Positions 38,015 to 48,192 of a stretch of 64,000 nucleotides of DNA are shown here, one piece after another. Position numbers and translations under genes: made by a program. A model generated the notes under the pieces. It saw only the letters and a program-made list of their open reading frames with translations. It made no database searches and was not told where the DNA came from. The stretch lies in the NCBI GenBank assembly GCA_003671275.1, contig QWPB01000184.1, positions 1-64,000 on the forward strand, read 5' to 3'. The DNA is from Planctomycetota bacterium (GTDB taxonomy: Bacteria; Planctomycetota; Planctomycetia; Planctomycetales; Planctomycetaceae). Each line of letters opens with the position of its first letter. Within the stretch, counting starts at the first letter, position 1.

Positions 38015-40555
38015 ATGGATTTTCGCATCTGCCCGGCCTGCAAGGCGTCGGTCCTTGAAGACGATGTCGAAGACTGCCCGTTCTGTGGCAGTTCGATGTC
38101 GGGTAAACCCAGCGTGAAGGCCCCTGCTAAACCGGTCACCGCCAAGCCCGGGACACCCGGTGCCCCCCGGCCCGCTGCCGGGTCCGGAAAACCGGCAGCT
38201 CCCGTCAGTAAGCCGGCAACTCCCGCGGGTAAGAGCCACCCCGCGCACGATCAGGACGAAGAGCCCCAGGTCGATGATCCGTTCGAAGTCGACTCGCTGG
38301 CACATCAGCAAGCCAGCCCCGTCAGCGCAAAGACCGGAAAGGGACGGACCATCGAGGTGAAATGCCCGATGTGCGACACTGCCGGATTCATCAGTCCGGC
38401 ACAATACGGCAAGGAGATCAAGTGCTGTAACCCCGGTTGTCGGATGCCGATCTACAAGGCCCCGCCCGCTCCGATCGTCAAGACCGAGGAAGCGAAACCG
38501 TCCGGTCTGACAACGCCGATGCTCTCTCTGATCGGTATCGCAGGACTGGGGATCGTCGGAGGTGCCGTGTGGTACTTCGTCCTCCGCGAGGAACCCCAGC
38601 CGGTTGTGAAGCTGCCGACTCCCGTGAATCCGGTGGGCCCCGTCGACGATAAACAACCCGAGAAGATTGAGAACGTTCCGATCACTGTGAAGGCCGCCCC
38701 GCCCGCCACCCTGCCCGAGATGCGAACGCAATCGCTCAAGGCGATCGCCGAGGCAGCCCAGAAACGCGATGGAGTTCGTAACAAGACGCTGGCCCGGGAA
38801 CTGGCAGCCGATGCCTACCTGCTGGCCGGGATGAATGCCGAAGCCACCGAGCAGATCACCCGTCTGCTGGCCATCGACAAGAATACGACGTTCTACGCGG
38901 TCACTCCGTTCGCCATGCAGGCCGAGGCGGCTTCGACTGCGGGTGACATGGCAGCCCGAGATGCCGCACTGCGGCAGGCTCTGGATGTGGTGGCCAAACT
39001 CCCCGATGTGGGACGACAGCCCCTCGATTCGATGGCGATTCTGGCAGCGGCACTCGTCCGGGCCGAGCGGATCGATGAGGCCAAGAAGCTGGTGGGACGC
39101 TATGCCCAGGGCGATTCTCGCTCCCGTACGATGATGTCCGCGTTGTGGCGCGGAGGACTCGATGGGGGAACCTTCGACTTCGAAGCCATGGAAGATCTGC
39201 CGCACCACGAATTCAGTGGGAACTCTCTATGGATGACCACAACCCAACACCTCTGTTCGCATGGGCAGTGGGATCACGCTCTGGCCTGGATCAAGGCGGC
39301 GCCTGATGTAATGACCGCTGATGCCTGCTCCGCTGCCTGGGCAACCATCCGGACGAGGCATCTGGTGCGACACCCCGATCCGGCGGGTGAAACTGCGTTG
39401 ACGGCAGCTCTCGAAGCGGCAACACCGGCCGCCCGGATTCGCATGTCCGTCGCATCTGCCATTGTCCGGTTGCAATCCGGAGATCGGGCAACCGCCGAGA
39501 AAGGCCGGGATGCCGTCACCGCACTCGTCAATGCATTGACAGCCCCGACTGCCAGCGTGCCGCCTTCCATGAAGGCCATCCATGACAGCAAGGGGCGGCC
39601 ATTCGCGGGCCTGCCGGACCCTCGTCCCGGAAAGTCACTCGCCCTGGCTGTGGCCGACCTGGCTTTCCTGCAGATGCAACTCGGTGACCTTCCCGGTAGC
39701 TGGACGACTCTGGAGCAGTCCCTGGATCGACTGCGCAGCGTGGCTCCGGGACCGCTGGCGGTCCAGCGATTACTGACTCAGTGCGAAGAAAACTCGACGA
39801 TCGTCAAAAGTCTCCTGGAAAATGATCTGAAACTCGAACCGCAGGAAACCAAACGAATCGCGGCGTTCAATCAATACCGGGCGCAATGCCAGGTGCTCCT
39901 GAAAGAATCCCAGGAGCGATTCACCATTCAGGAATCCCTGCTGGTCCGCGCGGCCCGCGCCGGTCTGGCCCAGGAAGTGTGGGAGCATGTTATGGCCCGC
40001 AACACGGGTGAGATCGACACGCTGGAACCATATCGGCTGGAATCTCAAGTGCCGCTGGCGGTCTGGCTCGGAGCCAATACATACGGTCAGACCGACATGT
40101 TCAAAACAATCAGTGCCGCCTACGACAAGAACAAACGCCCCAAGGCCGAAGCCTTCCCCAGTGACCCGTTGCTGCTGGCGCTCGGCAAGATTGAAGCCGC
40201 CACCCGCAAGCCGAAAGCCGATGCCGCCGCCAGCACTGTTGCTGAAATCAAGAGTCTGTACTCGCAGAGGGGGTATGACCGCCAGAAGATTGACCGGTTA
40301 GTGCTCTCTCTGATCAGTCGACTCGGTAAGACCGATTTGGCGATGGCGTTCGACTATGCCCGGCGTCTGTCCGATCCACCGATTCGCGAAGATGCCCTGC
40401 GGATGCTGGCGGGTTGGGCTGTCGTTCAAGGCCAGGGGCCCGAATTCTGGAAAATGCTGGATGCCCCCAATGCCAAAGACCTGCAACCTCTGGATCGCGA
40501 GGCTCTCTATCTGGGGCTGATCGAGGGAATTCAGGTGGTGGAAGGACGCCCCTGA
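38015..40555 (+). CDS. Zinc-ribbon, single-pass membrane protein with helical repeats
   Basis: 846 residues, no recognised family. In order: a zinc ribbon MDFRICPACK...DCPFCGSS (C6, C9, C21, C24), a Pro/Ala/Lys-rich linker, a second ribbon (VKCPMCDTAG ... KCCNPGCRMP), one membrane helix (MLSLIGIAGLGIVGGAVWYFVL), then about 600 residues of alpha-helical repeats resembling degenerate TPR units (ATEQITRLLAID, RIDEAKKLVGRYAQ). The cysteine ribbons would be cytoplasmic and the repeats outside. Likely a scaffold; function unknown. ATG at 38015 has AAAGG about 10 bases upstream. Confidence 0.75.
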   Translation: MDFRICPACKASVLEDDVEDCPFCGSSMSGKPSVKAPAKPVTAKPGTPGAPRPAAGSGKPAAPVSKPATPAGKSHPAHDQDEEPQVDDPFEVDSLAHQQASPVSAKTGKGRTIEVKCPMCDTAGFISPAQYGKEIKCCNPGCRMPIYKAPPAPIVKTEEAKPSGLTTPMLSLIGIAGLGIVGGAVWYFVLREEPQPVVKLPTPVNPVGPVDDKQPEKIENVPITVKAAPPATLPEMRTQSLKAIAEAAQKRDGVRNKTLARELAADAYLLAGMNAEATEQITRLLAIDKNTTFYAVTPFAMQAEAASTAGDMAARDAALRQALDVVAKLPDVGRQPLDSMAILAAALVRAERIDEAKKLVGRYAQGDSRSRTMMSALWRGGLDGGTFDFEAMEDLPHHEFSGNSLWMTTTQHLCSHGQWDHALAWIKAAPDVMTADACSAAWATIRTRHLVRHPDPAGETALTAALEAATPAARIRMSVASAIVRLQSGDRATAEKGRDAVTALVNALTAPTASVPPSMKAIHDSKGRPFAGLPDPRPGKSLALAVADLAFLQMQLGDLPGSWTTLEQSLDRLRSVAPGPLAVQRLLTQCEENSTIVKSLLENDLKLEPQETKRIAAFNQYRAQCQVLLKESQERFTIQESLLVRAARAGLAQEVWEHVMARNTGEIDTLEPYRLESQVPLAVWLGANTYGQTDMFKTISAAYDKNKRPKAEAFPSDPLLLALGKIEAATRKPKADAAASTVAEIKSLYSQRGYDRQKIDRLVLSLISRLGKTDLAMAFDYARRLSDPPIREDALRMLAGWAVVQGQGPEFWKMLDAPNAKDLQPLDREALYLGLIEGIQVVEGRP

Positions 40556-40627
40556 CTCCTCCTGTTGAGAACACAGTCCGCCGGATTTGCCCGCGACTTC
40601 CCACGTATCAGGAAGGTGTTCAACCCC

Positions 40628-41740
40628 ATGCGTATTGACCGGATCGAGCTGTTTCATGTGGCCATGCCGCTGATCTCTCCGTGGCGGACAGCTTACGGCG
40701 AGGATGCGGTCGTCGAGTCGGTGCTTTGCCGAATGAGCAGTGGATCGGTCGATGCCTGGGGAGAAGCCTGCCCACTGGCAGCTCCGTGCTATAGCCCCGA
40801 GCATGCCACGGGAGTCTTTCAGACCGCAGCTCGCTGGATGGCCCCGCGAATTCTGGGGCAGACCATCGATTCAGGGGCCGACCTGCAGCAACGCCTGAGC
40901 CTGTTTAAGGGCAATCCGTTTGCCAAAGCAGTGCTGGACTGTACGTGGTGGAACCTGCAAGCCCGGCTGGCCAACCAACCGCTGCATCACCTTCTGGGAG
41001 CCACCCGCAATGAGGTACCCGTCGGCGATGACTATGGAGTGGCCGACTCGGTGGACGAACTGCTCACGAAAGTCGGCTGGTCCGTGGAGACAGGTTTTCC
41101 CCGGATCAAATTGAAATACCGCCCCGGCTGGGATCTCCCCATGTTGAGAGAGGTTCGCCGGGCGTTCCCGGATGCCGTGCTGCACATCGACTGCAACAGT
41201 GGCTACACGCTGCGGGACCGGGCAATGTTTCAGACGATCGACGAACTTCAACTGGCGATGATCGAACAACCGCTTAATCATGACGATCTGGTAGACCACG
41301 CCACGTTACAGCGGGCAATTCAGACCCCGGTGTGCCTCGACGAAAGTATTGCGAGTGTCCGACACGCCGAGCAGGCGATTGCCCTGCAAAGCTGTCGCTA
41401 CGTCAATATTAAGCCTGGACGAGTGGGCGGACTGACGAATGCCATTCGCATCCACGATCTCTGTCAGGAGGCGGGAATCCCCTGCTGGGTCGGGGGAATG
41501 CTGGAAAGTGCCGTGGGCGTGGGGCAATGCATTGCGCTGGCCATGCTCGACAACTTCACCTACCCCGCCGACATTTTTCCCTCCCAGCGGTATTACCGGG
41601 ATGATTTGTCTGAACATGCGATCACACTAACAAACGATGGTCCGGTCCCCTCGGTCCGAGCTTTGTCACGAATGCCTGAACCTGATCCGCAGCGTCTGAA
41701 GAGAATGACGCAACAGTCTGTGGTGGTTGGGGATAGATAA
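40628..41740 (+). CDS. Enolase-superfamily enzyme, o-succinylbenzoate synthase-like
   Basis: 370 residues. The catalytic set of the muconate-lactonising/OSBS subgroup is complete: KLK (K161, K163), metal ligands D188 (LHIDCNSGY), E213 (MIEQPL) and D238 (CLDES), and second-side K262 (NIKPGRVGG). The closing WVGGMLESAVG is typical of OSBS/N-acylamino acid racemases. OSBS dehydrates SHCHC in menaquinone synthesis; N-acylamino acid racemization is the main alternative, and no other men gene is in this window to decide. ATG at 40628 with AAGGTG upstream is preferred over an open frame to 40565. Confidence 0.85.
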   Translation: MRIDRIELFHVAMPLISPWRTAYGEDAVVESVLCRMSSGSVDAWGEACPLAAPCYSPEHATGVFQTAARWMAPRILGQTIDSGADLQQRLSLFKGNPFAKAVLDCTWWNLQARLANQPLHHLLGATRNEVPVGDDYGVADSVDELLTKVGWSVETGFPRIKLKYRPGWDLPMLREVRRAFPDAVLHIDCNSGYTLRDRAMFQTIDELQLAMIEQPLNHDDLVDHATLQRAIQTPVCLDESIASVRHAEQAIALQSCRYVNIKPGRVGGLTNAIRIHDLCQEAGIPCWVGGMLESAVGVGQCIALAMLDNFTYPADIFPSQRYYRDDLSEHAITLTNDGPVPSVRALSRMPEPDPQRLKRMTQQSVVVGDR

Positions 41741-41867
41741 GTAAAGTTTGCGTGTCGCCAAGAGTAAGACTGGTCTCGGTCTGGTTGACGACACCCCCGG
41801 TCGGCTGTAGCGTGTCGATATGCTTCGGCAGCGCAGCTCTGGAACTTGAATCGGATTTTCTCTGTGG

Positions 41868-41886
41868 GAACTGTTTGGGACAGTTC
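41868..41886. promoter_or_regulatory. Inverted repeat upstream of the MMPL exporter
   Basis: GAACTGT-TTGGG-ACAGTTC, a perfect 7-bp inverted repeat 80 bases before the exporter ATG. It could be an operator for a TetR/MarR-type regulator or a weak terminator after the upstream gene; no U tract follows. Confidence 0.35.
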
Positions 41887-41966
41887 GTTCCGTGAATGTG
41901 CCGTGCGAAACGTGATTCATCGGCGGTCACCGCTGACCGCTCCTGTCCTCTCGCAGAAACTCCCGG

Positions 41967-44612
41967 ATGTACAACTGGTGTGGCAAGTTCGTAAGCCGGT
42001 GGCCCGTTGGCACCTTATTGGCGTGGGTGGTCATCCTGGTGGTGGTCATCACCACGGCCCCCACCTTGCAACAGGTCGCCAAGGATGGTGAGTTTGCCTT
42101 TTTGCCTCAGCAAAGTCCCAGCATTCTAGCGGAACAGGCGTTTCGCGAAGCTTTTCCGACCGACAAAATCCCTGCTGATGCCCCCCCCGTTGAAGTCACC
42201 GACAATGAGGGCAGCCAACCGACGAACGAACAAGCCCAACTCGATCCCCTGGGGTCCAGCATTGTCATCGTCGTCCAGCGTGAACATGTTCAGCAGGGGC
42301 TGACCGATGCTGACAAGCTGTTCGTGACAAAAGAGCTGGAATCCGGTCTGCGAACAATCCAGCAGAAGACCGCGAAAGGTTACAAGGAGGAACCGCTCCT
42401 CCCGAACGCGCCGCTCATCCCGACCAGCGATCGGATCATCCGCGGGATCTGGACATTCGAAGATATTCGCATCGGCCCGCTCCTGCAAAGTGAGGATGAG
42501 AAGTCGACGTTGATCCGCGTGGAGCTAGCCACCGAGTTCCTTGATCGGGGAAACAAGCTCGTCGTCTCACGGATCGAAGAGCTGATCGAGCAGAAGCGGA
42601 ATGTGATGCCGGCCGGTCTGGATGTGGCCCTAAGCGGATCAGCCACGGTCGGTCGCGACATGCTGGTGGCCGAGTCCGAGAGCGCGGCCAAAACCGACCA
42701 CTACACCAAGGTGCTGGTGATCATCCTCCTGCTGTTGATTTACCGGGCACCGTTAATGGTGCTGATCCCGCTGGTCACCGTCGGGGTGGCTGTGCGCGTG
42801 GCCTTGCATTCGCTTCGGATTCTGGCGGACTGGAATATCGTCGGACTGTTCACGGGATTGGACGTGTATGTGACCGTGGTCGCATACGGTTCGGGCGTCG
42901 ACTTCTGCCTGTTCCTGCTGGCCCGGTACAAAGAAGAACTGGATCGCGGTGCCTCCTTTAAAGAGGCCATCACTCTGGCGGTGACCCAGGTGGGAGCCGC
43001 CCTGGCCACCAGTGCGGGCACCAGTATTGTCGGTATTGGAATGCTGCACTTCACGGAATTCGGCAAGTTCCAACAGGCCGGGGTCGCCATTTCATTCGGC
43101 CTGTTCATCGCCCTGTTGTGTTCACTGACACTGACACCCGCGCTGATTCTGTTGTTTGGTCGGTGGACCTTCTGGCCGGATGTCCGACAGGAACGAATCA
43201 CCGCCTCGTCCAGTTTCATTCCCGCGTCGTCGTTCTGGACATTCCTGCAGCAGCAGCGGTGGCTCGAACGGGGATGGGAATGGGTGGCCGAACTCGTCTC
43301 CCGGCGTCCCGGGGCCGTCTTCGTTTCCACGGTGCTGCTGCTCACACCACTCGCTCTCGTGGGTGCAATATTCAAGGACCATCTGAGCTACGGGCTGCTC
43401 TCGGACTTGCCGAGTGATGAACCGAGCGTGATGGGAGCCAAAGCGGTTCAGAAGCACTTCCCGCCCGGTGCTGCCGGCGTTACGACGTTTCTGGTTGAGC
43501 ATCCGCAGTTTGACCTGACCTCTCCCACGGACTCCGCGCGGCTCTCGGCAACGCTGACCGCCTCGCTGATGAAGCGACGCAGCGAGCTGGCCATTGCCGA
43601 CGTACGTTCCCAGTCCTCGCCCCATGGGCTGGTGGTCTCGGAACGACGACTGACATTCCGCGAAAAGAAGCTCCGCAACAAAGCCGCATACGACGCCTAT
43701 TGCAGCCATGATCCCGCCAGCCCCCGCAAGGGCAAGCTGATGCGGTTGGACATCGTGTTTGAGACCGACCCGTTCGCCCGCGATGCCATCACCCGGCTGG
43801 AAGATGCCGAACTTGCTCTCGCCGAGGCCGTGGCGGAGCACTCTGCTGCCGAACGAGTGCGCGATTCTGAGCAGAGTACCGAAGCCTTGGCGGAAGACAC
43901 TTCCGAAGAGGAACCGTCTGCCGATGCGGTTCCCGTGGTGGCCTCCCCAACGACGGCGGACTACGAATTTGCGGATCAGGCCAACATCTACACACTCGGT
44001 CCGACAGCCAGTATTCGCGACCTCAAGAACTCCACGGACCGGGACCAGACCCGGATCAATGTCTACGTCTCGGTCGCGGTATTTCTGGTGCTGATGGCTC
44101 TCCTGCGCCAGCCCGCGCTGTGTGCCTATCTGATCATCACGGTGATCTTCAGCTACCTGGTGACCCTGGGAGCCACTTTCCTCGTCTTCCGATATTCGCT
44201 TGGAGAGGATTTCGTCGGTCTGGACTGGAAGGTGCCGGTCTACCTGTTCACCCTGCTACTGGCGCTCGGTGAAGACTACAACGTCTTGTTCATGTCCCGC
44301 GTCACCGAAGAGCAGCCAAAGCATGGAGCCGTTCCGGGGATTCTGCTGGCCCTGACAAAAACCGGTGGCATCATCTCCAGCTGCGGCGTCATTATGGCGG
44401 GGACGTTCGCCTCGCTGATGACCGGTACGCTGGCCGGGATGCAGCAGATGGGATTCGCTCTGGCCTTCGGCGTGCTGGTCGATACGTTTGTCGTGCGGCC
44501 GATTCTGGTCCCGGCCTATCTGGTGCTGCTCAACAACGGCTCATTCGGCAGCCTGAGTCAATTCCTGGGAGCCTATAAACCCCAGGCCCCGGAGACTGGC
44601 ACACCGAGCTAA
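41967..44612 (+). CDS. MMPL/RND-superfamily exporter
   Basis: 881 residues with two similar halves, each made of a first membrane helix, a large extracytoplasmic loop and a block of about five helices. Typical stretches are VLVIILLLLIYRAPLMVLIPLVTVGVAV and VSVAVFLVLMALLRQPALCAYLIITVIFSYLVTLGA, with GLDVYVTVVAYGSGVDFCLFLLARYKEELDRG and YLFTLLLALGEDYNVLFMSRVTEE holding the acidic residues used for proton flow in MmpL proteins (GVDF and GEDYN). The likely cargo is a lipid or hydrophobic metabolite; not predictable. ATG at 41967. Convergent with the DUF1501 gene 22 bases downstream. Confidence 0.9.
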   Translation: MYNWCGKFVSRWPVGTLLAWVVILVVVITTAPTLQQVAKDGEFAFLPQQSPSILAEQAFREAFPTDKIPADAPPVEVTDNEGSQPTNEQAQLDPLGSSIVIVVQREHVQQGLTDADKLFVTKELESGLRTIQQKTAKGYKEEPLLPNAPLIPTSDRIIRGIWTFEDIRIGPLLQSEDEKSTLIRVELATEFLDRGNKLVVSRIEELIEQKRNVMPAGLDVALSGSATVGRDMLVAESESAAKTDHYTKVLVIILLLLIYRAPLMVLIPLVTVGVAVRVALHSLRILADWNIVGLFTGLDVYVTVVAYGSGVDFCLFLLARYKEELDRGASFKEAITLAVTQVGAALATSAGTSIVGIGMLHFTEFGKFQQAGVAISFGLFIALLCSLTLTPALILLFGRWTFWPDVRQERITASSSFIPASSFWTFLQQQRWLERGWEWVAELVSRRPGAVFVSTVLLLTPLALVGAIFKDHLSYGLLSDLPSDEPSVMGAKAVQKHFPPGAAGVTTFLVEHPQFDLTSPTDSARLSATLTASLMKRRSELAIADVRSQSSPHGLVVSERRLTFREKKLRNKAAYDAYCSHDPASPRKGKLMRLDIVFETDPFARDAITRLEDAELALAEAVAEHSAAERVRDSEQSTEALAEDTSEEEPSADAVPVVASPTTADYEFADQANIYTLGPTASIRDLKNSTDRDQTRINVYVSVAVFLVLMALLRQPALCAYLIITVIFSYLVTLGATFLVFRYSLGEDFVGLDWKVPVYLFTLLLALGEDYNVLFMSRVTEEQPKHGAVPGILLALTKTGGIISSCGVIMAGTFASLMTGTLAGMQQMGFALAFGVLVDTFVVRPILVPAYLVLLNNGSFGSLSQFLGAYKPQAPETGTPS

Positions 44613-44634
44613 CGGGCCACGCGAGCCCCCGTCG

Positions 44635-46032
44635 TTAGAGGATCGCCGTGACAACCTGCCCTTCGCTCAACCGGTGAGGGCGGTCCTGAGAGTCGTGGAT
44701 TAACGTCTCGGGGGGCAACCCCAGACAGTGGTACGCGGTGGCGATGACATCTTCTGGACGAACCGGGTCTTTGGTGGGGAACGCCGCCTGGGCATCGCTC
44801 GCGCCATGCACCACACCTCCCCGCACGCCGCCCCCTGCCAAAACCACGGACTGGCAGGCTCCCCAATGATCGCGGCCCGCGTCCTTGTTGATCTTGGGGG
44901 TGCGACCGAACTCACCCAGCATGATGACGAGTGTCTCGTCGAGCAGCCCACGCTGACTCAGATCGTCCAGCAAGGCGGCATATGCCTGATCCAGGGAAGG
45001 CAGGCAGTACGGCTGCTTGAGCATTTCATAACCGCTGATTCCGCCGAGTGAACCCGTGCCACCATGATTGTCCCAGACATTGGCAACGTTCCCATCTGGA
45101 CAGACGTAGTACCACGTCATTGTCACCAGACGAACGCCCCCCTCGATCAGGCGGCGAGCCAGCAGGATGGCCTCGCCATACTCATTCCGCCCGTATTGAT
45201 CGCGGGTCGCATCAGACTCGCGGGTGATGTCGAACGCGCCCTTCGCTTCCGGTGACACCAGCAGTGAGAACGCCTGTTCGCGAAATCGGTCCATGCCGCT
45301 CTTTGCAGAGACCCGCATCAGGTCGGCCCCCTGAGCGGTCCGGTCTTCCTTCTCCAGCAAGGACAGAATCCCTTGTCGAGCCTGCAGCCGGGCCTGGCTC
45401 AACTGGTCCGGCAGTTCCATGCTGTGGGCCGCCGGAACATTGACCTCCGCTGGTGGCTGGAGTTCCAGGGGATCAAATCGAGGCCCGAGAAACCCGGCAT
45501 GCGTACCAGTGTAGATCACCCCGTCATGCCCGATCGGACGCGGAATGGTCACACTCGCCGGAAGGACACTCGGCGGGCTGAACTTCGAAACGATTCCCCC
45601 CAGGCTCGGAAAATCACGTCGACTCCGCCGATTGCGGGGAACCGCTAGCGTGTTATCGATCTTGCCTGTCAGGGTGTGGTAGACACCCACTTCATGCTGG
45701 TTGCTCTCGTGAGTGTACGACCGGATTACAGCCATCTTGTCGGCATGCCGAGCCATTCGAGGCAGCTGGTCGGTGAACTGAATGCCCGGAACGCGGGTCG
45801 CGATTGGCAAGAACGGACTGCGAATCCCCTCCGGAGCATCCGGTTTGGGGTCCCACATGTCCATCTGCGGCGGCCCTCCCCATAGATAGATCAGGACGCA
45901 CGATTTGGCGGTTCCGGAACCCACCAGCGGCTGCGACGAACGTACAGTCTCAGCCTGCAACAGCTGCGGCAAGGCCACACTGCCCAGTCCCACCTGACCC
46001 AGCCGCAAGAGTGCATCACGTCGATGGAGCAT
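44635..46032 (-). CDS. DUF1501 protein
   Basis: 465 residues. HRRDALLRLGQVGLGSVALPQLLQAE is the Tat-like start common in this family, and CVLIYLWGGPPQMDMWDPKPDAPEGIRSPF, VWDNHGGTGS, VIMLGEFGRTPKINKDAGRDHWG and VVLAGGGVRGGVVHGASD are family hallmarks. The fold is alkaline-phosphatase/sulfatase-like; planctomycetes have dozens, usually paired with a DUF1549/DUF1553 cytochrome-type gene, which is absent here. Substrate unknown. ATG at 46032 is chosen because it starts the family-typical MLHRRDALL; frame is open to 46071. Confidence 0.9.
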   Translation of the reverse strand: MLHRRDALLRLGQVGLGSVALPQLLQAETVRSSQPLVGSGTAKSCVLIYLWGGPPQMDMWDPKPDAPEGIRSPFLPIATRVPGIQFTDQLPRMARHADKMAVIRSYTHESNQHEVGVYHTLTGKIDNTLAVPRNRRSRRDFPSLGGIVSKFSPPSVLPASVTIPRPIGHDGVIYTGTHAGFLGPRFDPLELQPPAEVNVPAAHSMELPDQLSQARLQARQGILSLLEKEDRTAQGADLMRVSAKSGMDRFREQAFSLLVSPEAKGAFDITRESDATRDQYGRNEYGEAILLARRLIEGGVRLVTMTWYYVCPDGNVANVWDNHGGTGSLGGISGYEMLKQPYCLPSLDQAYAALLDDLSQRGLLDETLVIMLGEFGRTPKINKDAGRDHWGACQSVVLAGGGVRGGVVHGASDAQAAFPTKDPVRPEDVIATAYHCLGLPPETLIHDSQDRPHRLSEGQVVTAIL

Positions 46033-46162
46033 GAGCGTCCCCACTGTCCCCGACTGGACAAATAGATCCACGATTACTGATGAGTATCGTATCGCCGTCC
46101 GGGATCATTCGCGAGAGAACGTCGTCCCCGGGCCGAATCTCCATGCGACCACGTCGGGGCGA

Positions 46163-47125
46163 CTACGCCGCGCGTAACTCGGACTCTTTGGACTTCTGGC
46201 GTGTGACCGGATCGGTCTTCCAGCGACGATGCACCCAGAAATATTGTTCGGGGGCCCGACGGATCGCCCGTTCGAGGGCGGTCGTAAACCGCTGGGTAAT
46301 CTCCCGGACTTCATCCCGAGCCACGATTGTCTGAGTATCGATCACCTCTTCACAGCCGATCTCGAAACGAGCCCATGGAGCATCCAGCGGGACATCCTCC
46401 AGCCGGATGCCATATCCCACGACCAGGATCGCCTTGTACTCCAGGGCCATCAGAGCGATCGATTTGAACGTCGATGCGGGCTGACCAAAGAAGTCGACAA
46501 ACACCCCCCGCCGTCCGGCATCCTGATCCACCAGCAAAGCCAGGTTCCCACCCGCCTGGGCCAGTTCGATCATGCCGTCAAACCCGCCCTGTTTCATATA
46601 GAGTTTGTTGCCTGTCTGTTCCCGTGACGCTTGGAACCATTTATTGAGGTACGGGTTGTCGAGCTTGCGAGCCACGACTCCCATGGGACAGCCAAACATC
46701 CCAAACGTTGATGCCGCCAGCTCCCAGCTGCCAAAGTGCCCCCCCAGAAAGAACACCGGTCGCCCCGAGCAGAGGGCCTGAACCGCCACAGCGCGATCGC
46801 GAAAGACCACCGACTCCCGAAAATTTCGCAGGCTCAACTTCCGCGGAAGCTGAATCGTCTCGATCAGCAGTCGAACCAGATGAACCCACATTCCATAGAT
46901 CAGGCGGTCGACCTCGGCATCGGGCAGTTCGCGGCCCAGTGCGGTGCGGATGTTTTCGGCAGCCACCCGATACCGCGTCATCTTTCGGGGCAACAGATGC
47001 AGTACCATCCAGGCAACACCCTGCGAGATTGCCCGCGACTGCCGCACCGACAACACCTCAATCACACAGGCGAACAATCGGAAGATCAGATATTCGAGCC
47101 GGTAGCGCAGGTCACGAATGTTCAT
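46163..47125 (-). CDS. LpxL/HtrB-family lipid acyltransferase
   Basis: 320 residues. An N-terminal amphipathic/membrane segment is followed by the acyltransferase motif GGHFGSWE (the HxxxxE catalytic pair), GVVARKLDNPYLNKWFQASRE, LALLVDQDAGRRGVFVDFFGQPAST and the end YFWVHRRWKTDP. These are the conserved blocks of the late acyltransferases of lipid A synthesis. Planctomycetes possess many Lpx genes; this enzyme may add secondary acyl chains to lipid A or another glycolipid. ATG at 47125. Starts about 350 bases from, and divergent to, clpP1. Confidence 0.9.
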   Translation of the reverse strand: MNIRDLRYRLEYLIFRLFACVIEVLSVRQSRAISQGVAWMVLHLLPRKMTRYRVAAENIRTALGRELPDAEVDRLIYGMWVHLVRLLIETIQLPRKLSLRNFRESVVFRDRAVAVQALCSGRPVFFLGGHFGSWELAASTFGMFGCPMGVVARKLDNPYLNKWFQASREQTGNKLYMKQGGFDGMIELAQAGGNLALLVDQDAGRRGVFVDFFGQPASTFKSIALMALEYKAILVVGYGIRLEDVPLDAPWARFEIGCEEVIDTQTIVARDEVREITQRFTTALERAIRRAPEQYFWVHRRWKTDPVTRQKSKESELRAA

Positions 47126-47473
47126 GGGATCCTTCCCGAGTCGACAGACCAGCCGCCTGATAACAGAGTGAGTCTCGACCAGATCGCAGCCACGGTCAAG
47201 AGGACATTTCCCACCTGCGGACCCTCGCTTGGATTTGTCAGAGCGTTCCGCACCCGGGACCAGATTCTGATGGCGGACTCATCCGCCGTCACTGATGGGA
47301 TGTTTCTCCGGGAAAGGCTCTCCGGGGTTGACCGTCTTCGAGGGATTGCGAACAATCCGGAGTCCGCCCTCTCCCGATCCGCAACGGGGAACTTCCCCAT
47401 TGCAAACCGACAAGGCGGACGGTCTCGAACAACCTCTTTCCTGTCGCCCTGACGCGATCCCCCTCTGGACCAC
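47126..47473. other. Divergent intergenic region, acyltransferase / clpP1
   Basis: 348 bases. The only structure noticed is a 13-base palindrome GGGGAACTTCCCC at 47386-47398, about 75 bases before clpP1, which may be an operator. No CtsR-type or CIRCE-type (heat-shock) element was found by eye. Confidence 0.4.
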
Positions 47474-48127
47474 ATGAACCTCAAGCACGCCACTATGGAT
47501 CCCCGGATTGCCGCCGCCGCAGGGGCCGACTACCAGCGTACCCGGCAAATGACGCTGGGTGATTTGCTGCTCGAAAACCGGATCGTCTTCGTCGACGGCG
47601 AGATCTACGACGGGATGGCTAATCTGATTGTGATGAAGCTGCTCTATCTCCAGAGCGAGAATCGTCACCAGGATATCCACCTGTACGTCAACTCGCCCGG
47701 CGGTTCCGTAACCGCCACGCTGGCGATTTACGACACGATGCAGTTCATCGAGTGCGACGTGGCGACCTACTGCGTAGGCCTGGCAGCCAGTGGCGGAGCG
47801 ATCCTTGTGGCGGGGGGAGCCGCTGGTAAGCGGCGGATGCTGCCGAACGCCAAGATGATGATTCACCAGCCCCACGGTCAGGTGGGTGGCCAGGTTTCGG
47901 ATATCGAGATCCAGGCCAATCAGATCATCGAGACTCGCGAACTGCTCAACCAGATTCTGGCCGAGCACACCGGGCAGCCGATCGACCGGATCGCCCGGGA
48001 CACCTCCCGCGACTGTTACCTCAACTCGGCGCAGGCCAAGGAATACGGCCTGGTCGACGAAGTGGTGGCCATCAAGAAAGACAAGAAGAAGGCCAAGTCC
48101 ACCGAAGCCTTGCCACCCACCGCCTAA
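47474..48127 (+). CDS. clpP: ATP-dependent Clp protease proteolytic subunit, first copy
   Basis: 217 residues. Serine protease barrel component used with ClpX/ClpA-type unfoldases. The triad is S106 (GLAASGGA), H131 (MMIHQPHG) and D176 (ARDTSRD). In this copy the nucleophile loop reads AASGGA rather than the usual [30 protein letters not shown] is the standard oligomer loop. A Lys/Thr-rich end of about 17 residues follows the domain. ATG at 47474 or 47495 possible. Forms a pair with clpP2, 65 bases downstream; the two probably make a mixed or separate set of rings. Confidence 0.94.
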   Translation: MNLKHATMDPRIAAAAGADYQRTRQMTLGDLLLENRIVFVDGEIYDGMANLIVMKLLYLQSENRHQDIHLYVNSPGGSVTATLAIYDTMQFIECDVATYCVGLAASGGAILVAGGAAGKRRMLPNAKMMIHQPHGQVGGQVSDIEIQANQIIETRELLNQILAEHTGQPIDRIARDTSRDCYLNSAQAKEYGLVDEVVAIKKDKKKAKSTEALPPTA

Positions 48128-48192
48128 GTCCAGTGGACTGAACCGCTGGCCTCGGCTGACGCTCCCCTCCTTCGCACACATCGTTCACGGAA

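Noticed and set aside
37571-39208. 545-codon open frame on the minus strand
   Set aside because: Covers the arsM start, the promoter gap and the opposite strand of the zinc-ribbon gene; no coherent domain.
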